A stretch of 64,000 nt of DNA from BOG-908 sp963850605 (lineage in GTDB: Bacteria; Pseudomonadota; Alphaproteobacteria; Acetobacterales; Acetobacteraceae), in contig CAWKLX010000002.1 in assembly GCA_963850605.1 (NCBI GenBank), forward strand, positions 372,001-436,000, read 5' to 3'. The translations under genes and the position numbers were made by a program. Shown piece by piece: positions 8,711-17,181 of this stretch. The notes below the pieces were generated by a model. It was not told where the DNA came from and made no database searches. It saw only the letters and a list, made by a program, of their open reading frames with translations. How positions within the stretch are numbered: position 1 is the first letter of the stretch; each line of letters opens with the position of its first letter.

Positions 8711-10318
8711 ATGAGCGGCAGCAATGCGCCATGGGTGCAGGGCGTCAAACCGCTTGCGCCACCCAGCAAGGCCGTCAGCGTTCAGCTCCATGCCTGGACC
8801 ACGGCCTTAGTCGGGCCTCTTGCGCTGACAACTCCACAGGGCGGCACGGCCCCGGCGGGGTCTAGCTGGGTGCCAGGGCAGGCCAACACCACGGGAGCGC
8901 CTCGGTTCACGCCGCCGCCTAGGGTCGCGCCAACACAGCAGCAACCGGCAAGTGCCCCGCCTATCTCGCCAGAGCGATTGGCATTTCTCGACCGGTTCGC
9001 GAAACTTTCGGAAAAGCTTGGCAAGATTGAAGAGCGATCGAAAAAGCTCGCCGCGCCGCCGGCGCCGGTTACAAGCTCGATCAAGACGGCCACCGACGGC
9101 AAACCTGTCGCGGAGAAGGCGGGCGAGGGCGACGTTGCCGACTGGGCCGCGGCCACCGCGGCACTCGACACCTTCGAGGGTCAGATTAATGCCGTGAATA
9201 CCGCCTGCCTCGCCGACGCCAGCAAGATTGCCGGCACGTTCACGCAACGTTATACGGCCAAAGACAAGAACAAGCCAGCCGGCAAAGATATCGTTCCGCT
9301 GTACATTGCCTACGGCAAAACGCGGGCGGCACTGGACAAGCTCGTTTCGGATAAAGACGGCTTGGGTGCCCTGGAAGCCTGCCCGGCCACTGATGCGGCG
9401 TTGAAGGCGTTCGAGACGGCCGCGTCGCCGACGTCTCAACAGAAGCAGACCAAGGCGGCCGGCGCTTTCAACACGTTGAGTGCACTGTCTGATGAGGAGC
9501 TGGAGAAGAAGACACTTCTGGAAAAGGCGGAACTTGCCCTTGACCTATGCGCAAACGGCACCCCGACGGGAACTGATTATACAGATCTTCTCCACGCAGA
9601 CGGAACACATGTCCTGAATGCCGATGGCACCAACGCCCAGAAAGGGACCCCGACACCCGGCGGCGCGCTTGAGCAATTGTGCCGGTTGTATAGCAAATCG
9701 CCTCCCGACCCGAAATTCGAGGCGAAGCGGACGCAGCAGCGTGACGCCATCACGGCGGAGCTCTTGAAGATGGAGGAGTTGAAGAAGCTCTACAAATCGG
9801 ATGGCGCTCTGGACAGTGCTTACTGGAATACCTTGTCGGCCGACGCAGACAAGACGCTCGCCCTGCTGCAGAAGATATGCAACTCCCAGTGCGATACGTT
9901 GAAGATGCCGCATATCGTGGTGCGGAAAGATCCAGATCCACCGGTGAAAAATGGCACGATGGGCGGCTATGACCCGGCGAGAAACGATATCGGCCTGAAT
10001 TTTTGGCCCAGGTACCTGCAGCCTGCGAGCGAAGCGATCAATACAATCGTGCACGAGACATTTCACGCCCATCAGGATGTGATCGTGAAGAAATTGAAAG
10101 CCGGCGAGATTGCGCCGGGTGACGACGATTACCCGACAGCCTTGATGTACATGGTCAACGACATTCCGGTGGGTTACGTCTTCTCCAGCCGGGGTGGGAG
10201 TGCGAACTACAAGACGCAGCCGACCGAGTATGACAGTTTTCACAACGCCGATACGCTCGAGGTCGACCTGATGGGCAAGATCAAACAAAATGCACAGGCA
10301 GGCGGGGTCACGTCGTGA
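8711..10318 (+). CDS. Candidate T6SS zinc-metallopeptidase effector
   Basis: A 535-residue protein without signal peptide or membrane helix. Residues 1-90 are proline-rich and low-complexity. Residues 93-120 are a probable coiled coil (LDRFAKLSEKLGKIEERSKK). The C-terminal third carries HETFH (H448, E449, H452), a classic HExxH zinc site preceded by the hydrophobic TIV. Some 54 residues later QPTEYDSF supplies E506, a plausible third zinc ligand of the gluzincin type. It lies 61 bases after the candidate loader, and its stop codon overlaps the start of the 110-residue gene at 10315, the usual toxin-immunity arrangement. Secretion by T6SS and toxicity are inferred from context. A non-secreted peptidase is the alternative. 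Confidence 0.72.
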   Translation: MSGSNAPWVQGVKPLAPPSKAVSVQLHAWTTALVGPLALTTPQGGTAPAGSSWVPGQANTTGAPRFTPPPRVAPTQQQPASAPPISPERLAFLDRFAKLSEKLGKIEERSKKLAAPPAPVTSSIKTATDGKPVAEKAGEGDVADWAAATAALDTFEGQINAVNTACLADASKIAGTFTQRYTAKDKNKPAGKDIVPLYIAYGKTRAALDKLVSDKDGLGALEACPATDAALKAFETAASPTSQQKQTKAAGAFNTLSALSDEELEKKTLLEKAELALDLCANGTPTGTDYTDLLHADGTHVLNADGTNAQKGTPTPGGALEQLCRLYSKSPPDPKFEAKRTQQRDAITAELLKMEELKKLYKSDGALDSAYWNTLSADADKTLALLQKICNSQCDTLKMPHIVVRKDPDPPVKNGTMGGYDPARNDIGLNFWPRYLQPASEAINTIVHETFHAHQDVIVKKLKAGEIAPGDDDYPTALMYMVNDIPVGYVFSSRGGSANYKTQPTEYDSFHNADTLEVDLMGKIKQNAQAGGVTS

Positions 10319-10647
10319 GCGCTTCCGCACCCGGCTCACAGACGTTCAAGGTGACGCATAGCGAGCCGTTCAAGCCGGACAATGTTCTGGCGGGTGTGAT
10401 AGACCTTGACGCCAACCATTACGTCCATGTTGTATCGGCGGAACCGCAGTTTGCGGCGAAGCTCGGTGTTGCGGCCGACATGCTAAACAGCAGCGACACT
10501 TTCCTGCTGAACGAGCCCCCGCCCGGCGACGAAGAAACGCGCAAGCAATACCGACGCATCGTGGCGCGCGATGCGGCGGACGCGCGGGAGGCGCTGCTGA
10601 CGATTCTGAGCGACCGGTATGGGTTCGCGCTGACGCCGGGAGCGTGA
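10315..10647 (+). CDS. Candidate immunity protein, 110 aa
   Basis: A small acidic soluble protein that starts at GTG 10315 and overlaps the metallopeptidase stop codon as GTGA, so the two are translationally coupled. No signal peptide is seen. If the peptidase acts in the cytoplasm of the target, a cytoplasmic antidote is expected and this fits. The sequence (FKVTHSEPFKPDNVLAGVID, then a helical DAADAREALLTILSDRYG end) matches no family I know. Size, coupling and position are the only evidence for immunity. It ends 61 bases from the convergent second effector gene. Confidence 0.62.
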   Translation: MSASAPGSQTFKVTHSEPFKPDNVLAGVIDLDANHYVHVVSAEPQFAAKLGVAADMLNSSDTFLLNEPPPGDEETRKQYRRIVARDAADAREALLTILSDRYGFALTPGA

Positions 10648-10708
10648 TGCTAACGATACGGTCGTAAGCTCATCCGGGTGACTGGCGGCACAAGGCCGTC
10701 GGGCTTGG

Positions 10709-13141
10709 TCACCGATAATGAGCCGCATCCCTCTCGGCTTCCGTCATTTCCTTGATGGTTTTCCATGTGCCGTCCGGCAACCGGTAACGCTTACCTTTGT
10801 TGATTTGCGTTGTTGGATTCTCGTTGGAGTAGGAACCCTCGGGCGCGTTCGGGTTTGGCGAATGAGCCCGGACTTCGACCGGCTTTTCACCTGCCGGCGC
10901 TCCGTCGATATCCTCGAACGTCATCTTTTCCTGGTACGCTATTTTCGTTGGATCAGTATCTTGGGCTCTGATTTCAACGTCCTGCAGCCCGATCTCCGGA
11001 TTGGTCGGGTGTTGCCCGGGCAGCTCGAACATATTGCCACTCGTTGCATCGTCGATCGCTTGATCAACTTCGTTGTTGAAAGCGATTTGATCGGCGAGCT
11101 CCTCTGCATCCGCACTCGCGCGCCCTCCGGCTGCACTTGCCGGCGCAATCTCTGCGTCTTCGGCCAGAGATGCACCAGGGCCCGGCGTAGCCCCCGGCGG
11201 CAGGCGGGTCGGGTCGGGCGTGATCTCCGGCACGCGGGGCGGGCGCGGGATGTTCGGGTTCATCGGCTGCTGGCCGGGATTGTACGGCTCGTATGGGTTG
11301 GGTTGGCCGGGCCCAAGATCGGGGGCGGGACCGGGCGGCTGCGGATATTGGGTCGGGTCGGACGGGAACTCGGTGGGGGCGGTGCCGGGGCCCTGCGGAA
11401 TCGGATCTCCGGGCTCGGGCGTATAAGTCGGCCGGTTGATCTCGGGGTTGTTCGCACCGGCGGCACGGGCCGAATCCTCGCTGGCCGCGGCACCCTCCTG
11501 GGGCAGATTTCCCGGCGTGCGGTAGGGACCTTGGGGCGCTGGGGCGGGCTCGCCAGGGATTTCATAGACATGCGGGTCGGGCGCGACCGGTTTCGTGGGC
11601 GCCCCGTGTTGCCAGTCGGGCGGAAATTCGGAGGGCTCCGGGGTTTCCGGCAAACCGGCCCTGGACGGCACGCCTGCTGCTTCCCCGGTCGCTGCAGCCC
11701 CTTCCTCCCCGGCGGCAGCGGCGGCCGCTCCCTCGGCGGTTTCGGCGCCCGCGCCAAGTGCTGCGGCACCTTCTCCGGCTGCCGCGGCTCCCTCACCGGC
11801 AATGGCGGCACCTTCGCCGAGCACCGCCGTCCCTTCCCCGGCCAGGGCCGCGCCCTCGCCGAGTATCGCCGCCCCTTCGGCGGCAACCGCGCCGCCCTCG
11901 GCGGCTACGGAGGCACCGTCGGTCAGCACGGCGCCCGCGACCAGGACGGCCGCTTGGCCGACCCCCTTGCCGAGGAACTCCGCACCATGCCCGGCCGCCG
12001 CGGCCTGCTGATACTGGTCGTAGATGCCGCTTGCCAGGTGGGCGGCGGCGCTGGCCCCGCTTTCGATCGCGCCGCCTACCTCGGAGGCGGCCTTGCCTGG
12101 GTCGGTGACCGCGGTTTCGGCGAAACGGCCGACCGCCTCGGCGCCGTGTTCGACTGTGTCGAGCGCCTGCGCGCGCGCATTCGGGTCGGTGGCCAGGGCA
12201 TAGGCTTCCTTGCCGGCACTGTCGGCCAGGTTGACCACGCCCTTGGCGAGACCCTCTACGCCGCCAACCACGCCCTCGACGACGCCCTTGTTGAAGTCGG
12301 TCACGGTGTTGATTGTATTCACGGCGGCGCCCGCAGCCGCGTGGGCGAAATTGCCGGCTGCACCCGCAACCTGGCCGATGATCGAATTGGGGCCGGCCGC
12401 ATCACTGACGGTGTGGGCGACATCGCCCACCACGTTGCCAGCGGTGCTGATGATTCCGGTTGCGGCATCGGCCACTGTTTGCTGCGTGTCAGTGACGACC
12501 TTTCCGGCCGCATCCAGGGCGGCGCTGCCGGTATCGACGATGGTATGGGCGGTATCGCTGACGACATGGCCGGCGGTGGAGGCAAGTCCTGCCTCCGCGT
12601 CGCCGAGCGCATTACTGAAATTGCCGGAGCCGACGTCGCTTGCGACTTTCTCGGCGGTGTTCAACAGGCCGCTGCCGGCATCTGCGACGGTGTGCCCGAT
12701 GCCGCTGGCGGCCGTCTCGACCGTATTCAGAACCCCGCTTGCGGCATCGCTGACGGTGCTGCCTACGTCGCTGGCGACCTTGCCGACGGTGCTGATGACA
12801 CCGCTGGCAGCGTCGCTGACCGTGTTGCCGACATCGCTGGCAACGTTTTCAACCTTATCGACAACGCTGCTCGCAGCACCTTTTATCGCGCCCCAGATGC
12901 CGCCGCCGCTATCGTCGCTGCTGCTGCCGCCGCTTGCGGCCGAGCTCGTGCCGCTGGCGCTGCTGCTTCCGGCGCCGCTGCCCGTCTCTATGGCGCGCGT
13001 GTCGATCCCGCAGAAATTGCTGGCCCAGTCGTGATGATCGTCAGTGAGCGTGGAGGAGGAGTCGGAGCTGCTGCTTGCACTTGAAGCGTCGGTCGCTGCG
13101 TCAGCGCCCGCGGTGGCGACATCGGATGATTGGTCGTCCAT
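10709..13141 (-). CDS. Candidate polymorphic-toxin effector with repeat-rich body
   Basis: An 810-residue protein with the architecture of a polymorphic toxin. Residues 1-80 are Ser/Asp/Ala-rich. Residues 95-250 are amphipathic repeats of about 22 residues (VASDVGNTVSDAASGV, VASDVGSTVSDAASGV, TAASGIGHTVADAGSG), LEA-like and predicted helical. Residues 255-410 are Gly/Ala-rich hydrophobic helices such as GVVEGVVGGVEGLAKGVV. Residues 410-490 repeat a GEGAA unit. Residues 490-680 are Pro-rich. The last 100 or so residues are a compact charged domain ending in GKRYRLPDGTWKTI and a Glu/Arg-rich helix, probably the toxic part. It follows loader paralog 2 on the minus strand by 37 bases. No immunity gene lies downstream: only 61 bases remain before the convergent 110-residue gene. 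The activity is unknown. Confidence 0.72.
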   Translation of the reverse strand: MDDQSSDVATAGADAATDASSASSSSDSSSTLTDDHHDWASNFCGIDTRAIETGSGAGSSSASGTSSAASGGSSSDDSGGGIWGAIKGAASSVVDKVENVASDVGNTVSDAASGVISTVGKVASDVGSTVSDAASGVLNTVETAASGIGHTVADAGSGLLNTAEKVASDVGSGNFSNALGDAEAGLASTAGHVVSDTAHTIVDTGSAALDAAGKVVTDTQQTVADAATGIISTAGNVVGDVAHTVSDAAGPNSIIGQVAGAAGNFAHAAAGAAVNTINTVTDFNKGVVEGVVGGVEGLAKGVVNLADSAGKEAYALATDPNARAQALDTVEHGAEAVGRFAETAVTDPGKAASEVGGAIESGASAAAHLASGIYDQYQQAAAAGHGAEFLGKGVGQAAVLVAGAVLTDGASVAAEGGAVAAEGAAILGEGAALAGEGTAVLGEGAAIAGEGAAAAGEGAAALGAGAETAEGAAAAAAGEEGAAATGEAAGVPSRAGLPETPEPSEFPPDWQHGAPTKPVAPDPHVYEIPGEPAPAPQGPYRTPGNLPQEGAAASEDSARAAGANNPEINRPTYTPEPGDPIPQGPGTAPTEFPSDPTQYPQPPGPAPDLGPGQPNPYEPYNPGQQPMNPNIPRPPRVPEITPDPTRLPPGATPGPGASLAEDAEIAPASAAGGRASADAEELADQIAFNNEVDQAIDDATSGNMFELPGQHPTNPEIGLQDVEIRAQDTDPTKIAYQEKMTFEDIDGAPAGEKPVEVRAHSPNPNAPEGSYSNENPTTQINKGKRYRLPDGTWKTIKEMTEAERDAAHYR

Positions 13142-13178
13142 GGTGTGGACTCCTGTGAATGAGCTACGTGGCCGTGGC

Positions 13179-14396
13179 TCAACTGATCGACTTCGAGAGG
13201 ACGGACAGCGATGCCGTGATCGTCTTGCGGAGCGCCAAAGGGGCGAATGGATTACGATCGACCTCGGTGATCGTGGGATCGCTCGCCACGTGCTTGCTGT
13301 AGCCGTCGATCAACGTATGCGCCTCCTGCACGAGCTTTGCGCGCTCGGTAGGATTGGCCGCGTTGTTGACGGCATCGAGCTTGTGGGCGAGCGCCTCATC
13401 CAGCTTGCCGAGTACACCGTCCACGCGGGTGCGAAACGCCTTTGTCAGGTCGGCTTGGCGGCCGTGGCCCTTGAAGGCGGAGGCGAAACTTCCGTGCAGT
13501 TTATCAAGATCAGTCTCCACTTTCTGCCGGGTTGCCACCCACACTTGCCGGGCCTTGACAATGGCGGGGGAGGGGGTGGGCGCGGGCGGTGGCGCGGGGA
13601 CTGCCCCATTTGTTGCACCGCCTTGTCCGAGCGCCCCTTGCAGGGCTGCAATGGACGACTGCGCGCCGCCGGCATCGCCCGCCTTCAAACTCGTCTGCGC
13701 GGAAACCGCCAATCCTTTCAGGGCGGCCGCGCGCGAAGGGTCGGCGGCCAATGCCGGGATCATCTGTTTGACAAGATCGGTCAGTTGCCGTGTCAGCGCG
13801 CCCATGTCCGGCGCGGCAGGGGCCGGCGCTGCTGACGTGGCGTCTGCCGCCGCCGCCATCAGCGGTTCAGACCCGGCAACATCAATGGGGGCAGCTTGAG
13901 GTGCGGCGGGCGGAGCAGGGCGCGACGCCTCGGCCGCAATTGCTGGGCCTGCATCGGGAGGGACGGGCGGCGCAGCGCCGTTGGTGGCGGGTGCGGCCGG
14001 CGTGGTCGCGGCAGCCTGCTCCTCTTCCTCCTCTTCGTCCGCCTTTTCTGCGACGGTGCCGTCTTCCAGCCGTATTTCGACCTTGCTGAAGCCGGTGCCC
14101 TTCAGCGTCTTCTTCAGTTTGTTGGCGATGCCGGAGGCGGCCTTGTTCAAGGTCAGGATCACCAGCTTGGGATCCTCGTCCATATCGACGAAGGCCGTAC
14201 CCCAAAGCGGATTTTTCATGTCCTTGTGGTTCTTCTCAAGCTCCTTCACCAGCGCCTTCGGCTGCTTCATGCGATCGAGATGCATGACGGCGCCTTCCTT
14301 CGTCATGCCAATCCCGCAATTGACCGGCTGTTTCTTAGACAATGTCAGAAGCTTTTTCAGTTCGACCTTGTCCGTGCCGCCAGCAGCGTCCGCCAT
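13179..14396 (-). CDS. Candidate effector loader, paralog 2
   Basis: A 405-residue soluble paralog of the 7573-8649 product. The N-terminal domain (10-120) has KKQPVNCGIG, HLDRMKQPKAL, PLWGTAFVDMD, SGIANKLKKTLKGTG and VEIRLEDGTVAE, aligning motif by motif with paralog 1 and ending in a similar Glu-rich run. A long Ala/Pro linker follows. The C-terminal helical domain starts VWVATRQKVETDLDKL and ends DRNPFAPLALRKTITASL. The gene follows tssH by 115 bases on the same strand and precedes the repeat-rich effector by 37 bases. The ATG at 14396 is chosen because GGAGCGG lies just upstream; a TTG four codons earlier is possible. A role in recruiting the downstream effector to the T6SS is inferred from the duplicated context. 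Confidence 0.75.
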   Translation of the reverse strand: MADAAGGTDKVELKKLLTLSKKQPVNCGIGMTKEGAVMHLDRMKQPKALVKELEKNHKDMKNPLWGTAFVDMDEDPKLVILTLNKAASGIANKLKKTLKGTGFSKVEIRLEDGTVAEKADEEEEEEQAAATTPAAPATNGAAPPVPPDAGPAIAAEASRPAPPAAPQAAPIDVAGSEPLMAAAADATSAAPAPAAPDMGALTRQLTDLVKQMIPALAADPSRAAALKGLAVSAQTSLKAGDAGGAQSSIAALQGALGQGGATNGAVPAPPPAPTPSPAIVKARQVWVATRQKVETDLDKLHGSFASAFKGHGRQADLTKAFRTRVDGVLGKLDEALAHKLDAVNNAANPTERAKLVQEAHTLIDGYSKHVASDPTITEVDRNPFAPLALRKTITASLSVLSKSIS

Positions 14397-14511
14397 GCTC
14401 CGCTCCAATGCCTACAATCGCATTTAAAGGTCGCCCAATATGACACAAAAAAGCTCGATCTGCTACAGGACTTCGACGAAATCAGACGCCCCCCCGGGGC
14501 CGCACGCCAAC

Positions 14512-17181
14512 TCAGCCAAACGCGTAGGTGAAATCACCATCGGTTACGCCAACCTGGACCTGAGAGATCACCTCGCCGGCCACTGCATGCTCGAGAAAAG
14601 CCTGGCTGATCGAAGGCAGCATCGTGTTCGTCAGAATCGCATCGATCATGCGCCCGCCACTCTCCGGCTCGGTACAGCGTGCCGCTATCAAATCGACAAC
14701 ATCGTCACCATAGGTGAACGCCACGCGATGGTGTTCACCTATGCGGGTGGCGATACGGCCAAGCTGCAATCGAATGATGTCGCGCATCACGTTGTCGGCC
14801 AGCGGATAGTAGGGAATCACAATAAGGCGCCCCAGCAACGCCGGCGGAAACACCTTCAATAATGGCCCGCGCAGCGCCTTGGCGATCTCTTCGGGTTCAG
14901 GGATTAGTTCCGGGTCGCGGCACAGGCCCATGATCAGGTCGGTGCCGACATTGGATGTCAGAAGGATAAGGGTGTTCTTGAAATCGATGAACCGTCCCTC
15001 ACCGTCCTCCATGAAGCCCTTGTCGAAAACCTGGAAAAATATTTCGTGCACGTCGGGGTGCGCTTTCTCCACCTCGTCCAGCAGCACCACCGAATACGGT
15101 TTTCGGCGCACCGCCTCCGTCAGCACGCCACCTTCGCCGTAGCCCACATAACCAGGTGGCGCGCCCTTGAGCGTGCTGACGGTATGGGCCTCCTGAAACT
15201 CGCTCATGTTGATGGTGACCAGGTTCTGCTCGCCGCCATAGAGCGATTCGGCCAGCGTCAGCGCGGTCTCGGTCTTGCCCACGCCGGACGGGCCGCACAG
15301 CATGAATACGCCCACCGGCTTTTGCGGATTGTCCAGCCCCGCGCGGGATGTTTGTACACGCCGTGCAATCATGCGCAGCGCATGGCCCTGGCCCACCACG
15401 CGCCGGCCCATTGTCTCGGCCAGGTTCAGCACCGCCTGAACCTCATTTTTCACCATGCGGCCCACAGGAATGCCGGTCCAATCGCCGACGATGGCCGCGA
15501 CCGCCTGCGCATCCACGCTGGGAAAAATCAGTGGCGCCTCGCCCTGATAATCGAGTAGTTCGGCTTGCAGCACGCGCAACTCTTCCAGCAGCGCGCCGCG
15601 ATCGGGCGTCGGTGCGGCGCCCTCGGCCGGCTCCACTGGAGAGCCGCCATCACGCAACGTTGCCCGCAGGGTAAGCAGGCGATCAATCAGCCCGCACTCG
15701 GTTTCCCACCGCGCTTCCAACCCGGTCAGAAGCTCGCGTTGCGTGGCAAGCTGTTCCTCCACGCGCGCGGCGCGTTCGGCCGTCTGCACACCGATCGCGG
15801 CCTCCCGCGCCACAATACCCTGCTCGGTTTCCAGCGCCTGTATCCGCCGCCGGCAATCATCCACCGTCGGCGGTACCGCGTGCTGGCTGACGGCCACGCG
15901 CGCCGCTGCGGTGTCGAGCAGGCTGACAGATTTATCTGGGAGCTGACGTGCTGGGATGTAGCGGTGCGACAGGCGCACCGCCGCCTCAATCGCCTCATCC
16001 AATATCTGCACGCGATGGTGTTTTTCCAGCGGCGAGGCGATACCGCGCATCATCAGAATGGCTTTTTCCTCCGACGGCTCGTCCACCTGCACGACCTGAA
16101 ACCGCCGCGTCAGCGCCGGATCTCTTTCAAAATACTTTTTGTACTCCGCCCACGTGGTCGCCGCGATCGTGCGCAGTGTTCCCCGTGCCAGCGCAGGTTT
16201 CAAAAGATTGGCTGCATCGCCGGTGCCGGCAGCACCGCCCGCGCCGATCAGCGTGTGCGCCTCGTCGATGAACAGAATGATCGGTTTTGCACTGGACTGC
16301 ACCTCCTCGATCACCTGGCGCAGCCGGTTCTCGAACTCGCCCTTCATGCTGGCGCCGGCCTGCAGCAAGCCCACGTCCAGCGTGCGCAGGCTCACATCTG
16401 CCAAAGCCGGAGGTACGTCGCCGGCCACGATGCGCAGCGCAAAGCCTTCCACCACGGCGGTTTTCCCCACGCCCGCCTCGCCCGTCAGGATGGGATTGTT
16501 CTGGCGCCGCCGCATCAGCACATCGACGACCTGGCGGATCTCGGCGTCGCGTCCAACGATGGGGTCTATTTCGCCCTGCCGCGCCCGTTCGGTCAGATCG
16601 ACCGAAAATTTGGCAAGCGCTTCCTGCTTGCCCATCGCCGCGGGCGCGACCGCCCCGCTCGTCTCGCCCGGCAGGGCCGATCCGTCGGTGGCGGTCATCG
16701 CCTCTTCAGGCGACCCTTTCAGGATTTTTGTGAACTCGTCGCCCAAAGCTTCGCCACGCACACGTTCGAACTGCCGGCTGATGGCCGACAGCGCGTTGCG
16801 CAACCCATTGGTCCGCGCGATGCCCAGCATCAGATGGCCGGTGCGCACCTGCGCCTCGCCCAACATCAGTGTGGCGAAAACCCAGCCTCGCTCGATGGCC
16901 TCCTCGATGTTTGGAGAAAAATCCGAGATCGCGGTCGCCCCGCGCGGCAGGCGGTCGAGCGATGCGGTCATGTCGGCCGCAAGTTTCGACGCGTCCAGAT
17001 CAAAATGCCGCACGATGCGATGCAAGTCGGAGTCTTGAGTCTGCAGGATCTGGTGCAGCCAATGCGCCAGCTCCACATACGGATTGCCACGCAGTTTGCA
17101 GAATACGGTCGCACCCTCGATCGACCGGTACGCGAGCGGGTTCAGTTTACCGAACAGCGCGGTGCGGCTGATCTCCGTCAT
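14512..17181 (-). CDS. tssH: TssH (ClpV) sheath-recycling AAA+ ATPase
   Basis: ClpV disassembles contracted TssB-TssC sheaths by pulling on the TssC N-terminal helix. The 889-residue product has the full layout. The N-terminal Clp domain (1-150) comes first. AAA-1 carries Walker A GEAGVGKT with Lys240 and Walker B IILFIDEAHTLIG. The middle coiled coil spans about 410-520. AAA-2 carries GPSGVGKTE with Lys636 and Walker B VVLLDEVEKAHPDV. It ends with a D2-small domain. The start ATG overlaps the tssG stop as ATGA. Unlike tssC and hcp in the same string, it is intact. It is the last core T6SS gene before the loader and effector genes that follow it on the same strand. Confidence 0.96.
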   Translation of the reverse strand: MTEISRTALFGKLNPLAYRSIEGATVFCKLRGNPYVELAHWLHQILQTQDSDLHRIVRHFDLDASKLAADMTASLDRLPRGATAISDFSPNIEEAIERGWVFATLMLGEAQVRTGHLMLGIARTNGLRNALSAISRQFERVRGEALGDEFTKILKGSPEEAMTATDGSALPGETSGAVAPAAMGKQEALAKFSVDLTERARQGEIDPIVGRDAEIRQVVDVLMRRRQNNPILTGEAGVGKTAVVEGFALRIVAGDVPPALADVSLRTLDVGLLQAGASMKGEFENRLRQVIEEVQSSAKPIILFIDEAHTLIGAGGAAGTGDAANLLKPALARGTLRTIAATTWAEYKKYFERDPALTRRFQVVQVDEPSEEKAILMMRGIASPLEKHHRVQILDEAIEAAVRLSHRYIPARQLPDKSVSLLDTAAARVAVSQHAVPPTVDDCRRRIQALETEQGIVAREAAIGVQTAERAARVEEQLATQRELLTGLEARWETECGLIDRLLTLRATLRDGGSPVEPAEGAAPTPDRGALLEELRVLQAELLDYQGEAPLIFPSVDAQAVAAIVGDWTGIPVGRMVKNEVQAVLNLAETMGRRVVGQGHALRMIARRVQTSRAGLDNPQKPVGVFMLCGPSGVGKTETALTLAESLYGGEQNLVTINMSEFQEAHTVSTLKGAPPGYVGYGEGGVLTEAVRRKPYSVVLLDEVEKAHPDVHEIFFQVFDKGFMEDGEGRFIDFKNTLILLTSNVGTDLIMGLCRDPELIPEPEEIAKALRGPLLKVFPPALLGRLIVIPYYPLADNVMRDIIRLQLGRIATRIGEHHRVAFTYGDDVVDLIAARCTEPESGGRMIDAILTNTMLPSISQAFLEHAVAGEVISQVQVGVTDGDFTYAFG

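Noticed and set aside
10315..10647. Reading the 110-residue gene as immunity for both convergent effectors
   Set aside because: It is coupled only to the metallopeptidase and lies on the opposite strand from the second effector.
10718..13084. Long open frame on the plus strand (788 codons) opposite the repeat-rich effector
   Set aside because: Arg/Gly-rich composition without motifs; it is the antisense shadow of a repetitive GC-rich gene.
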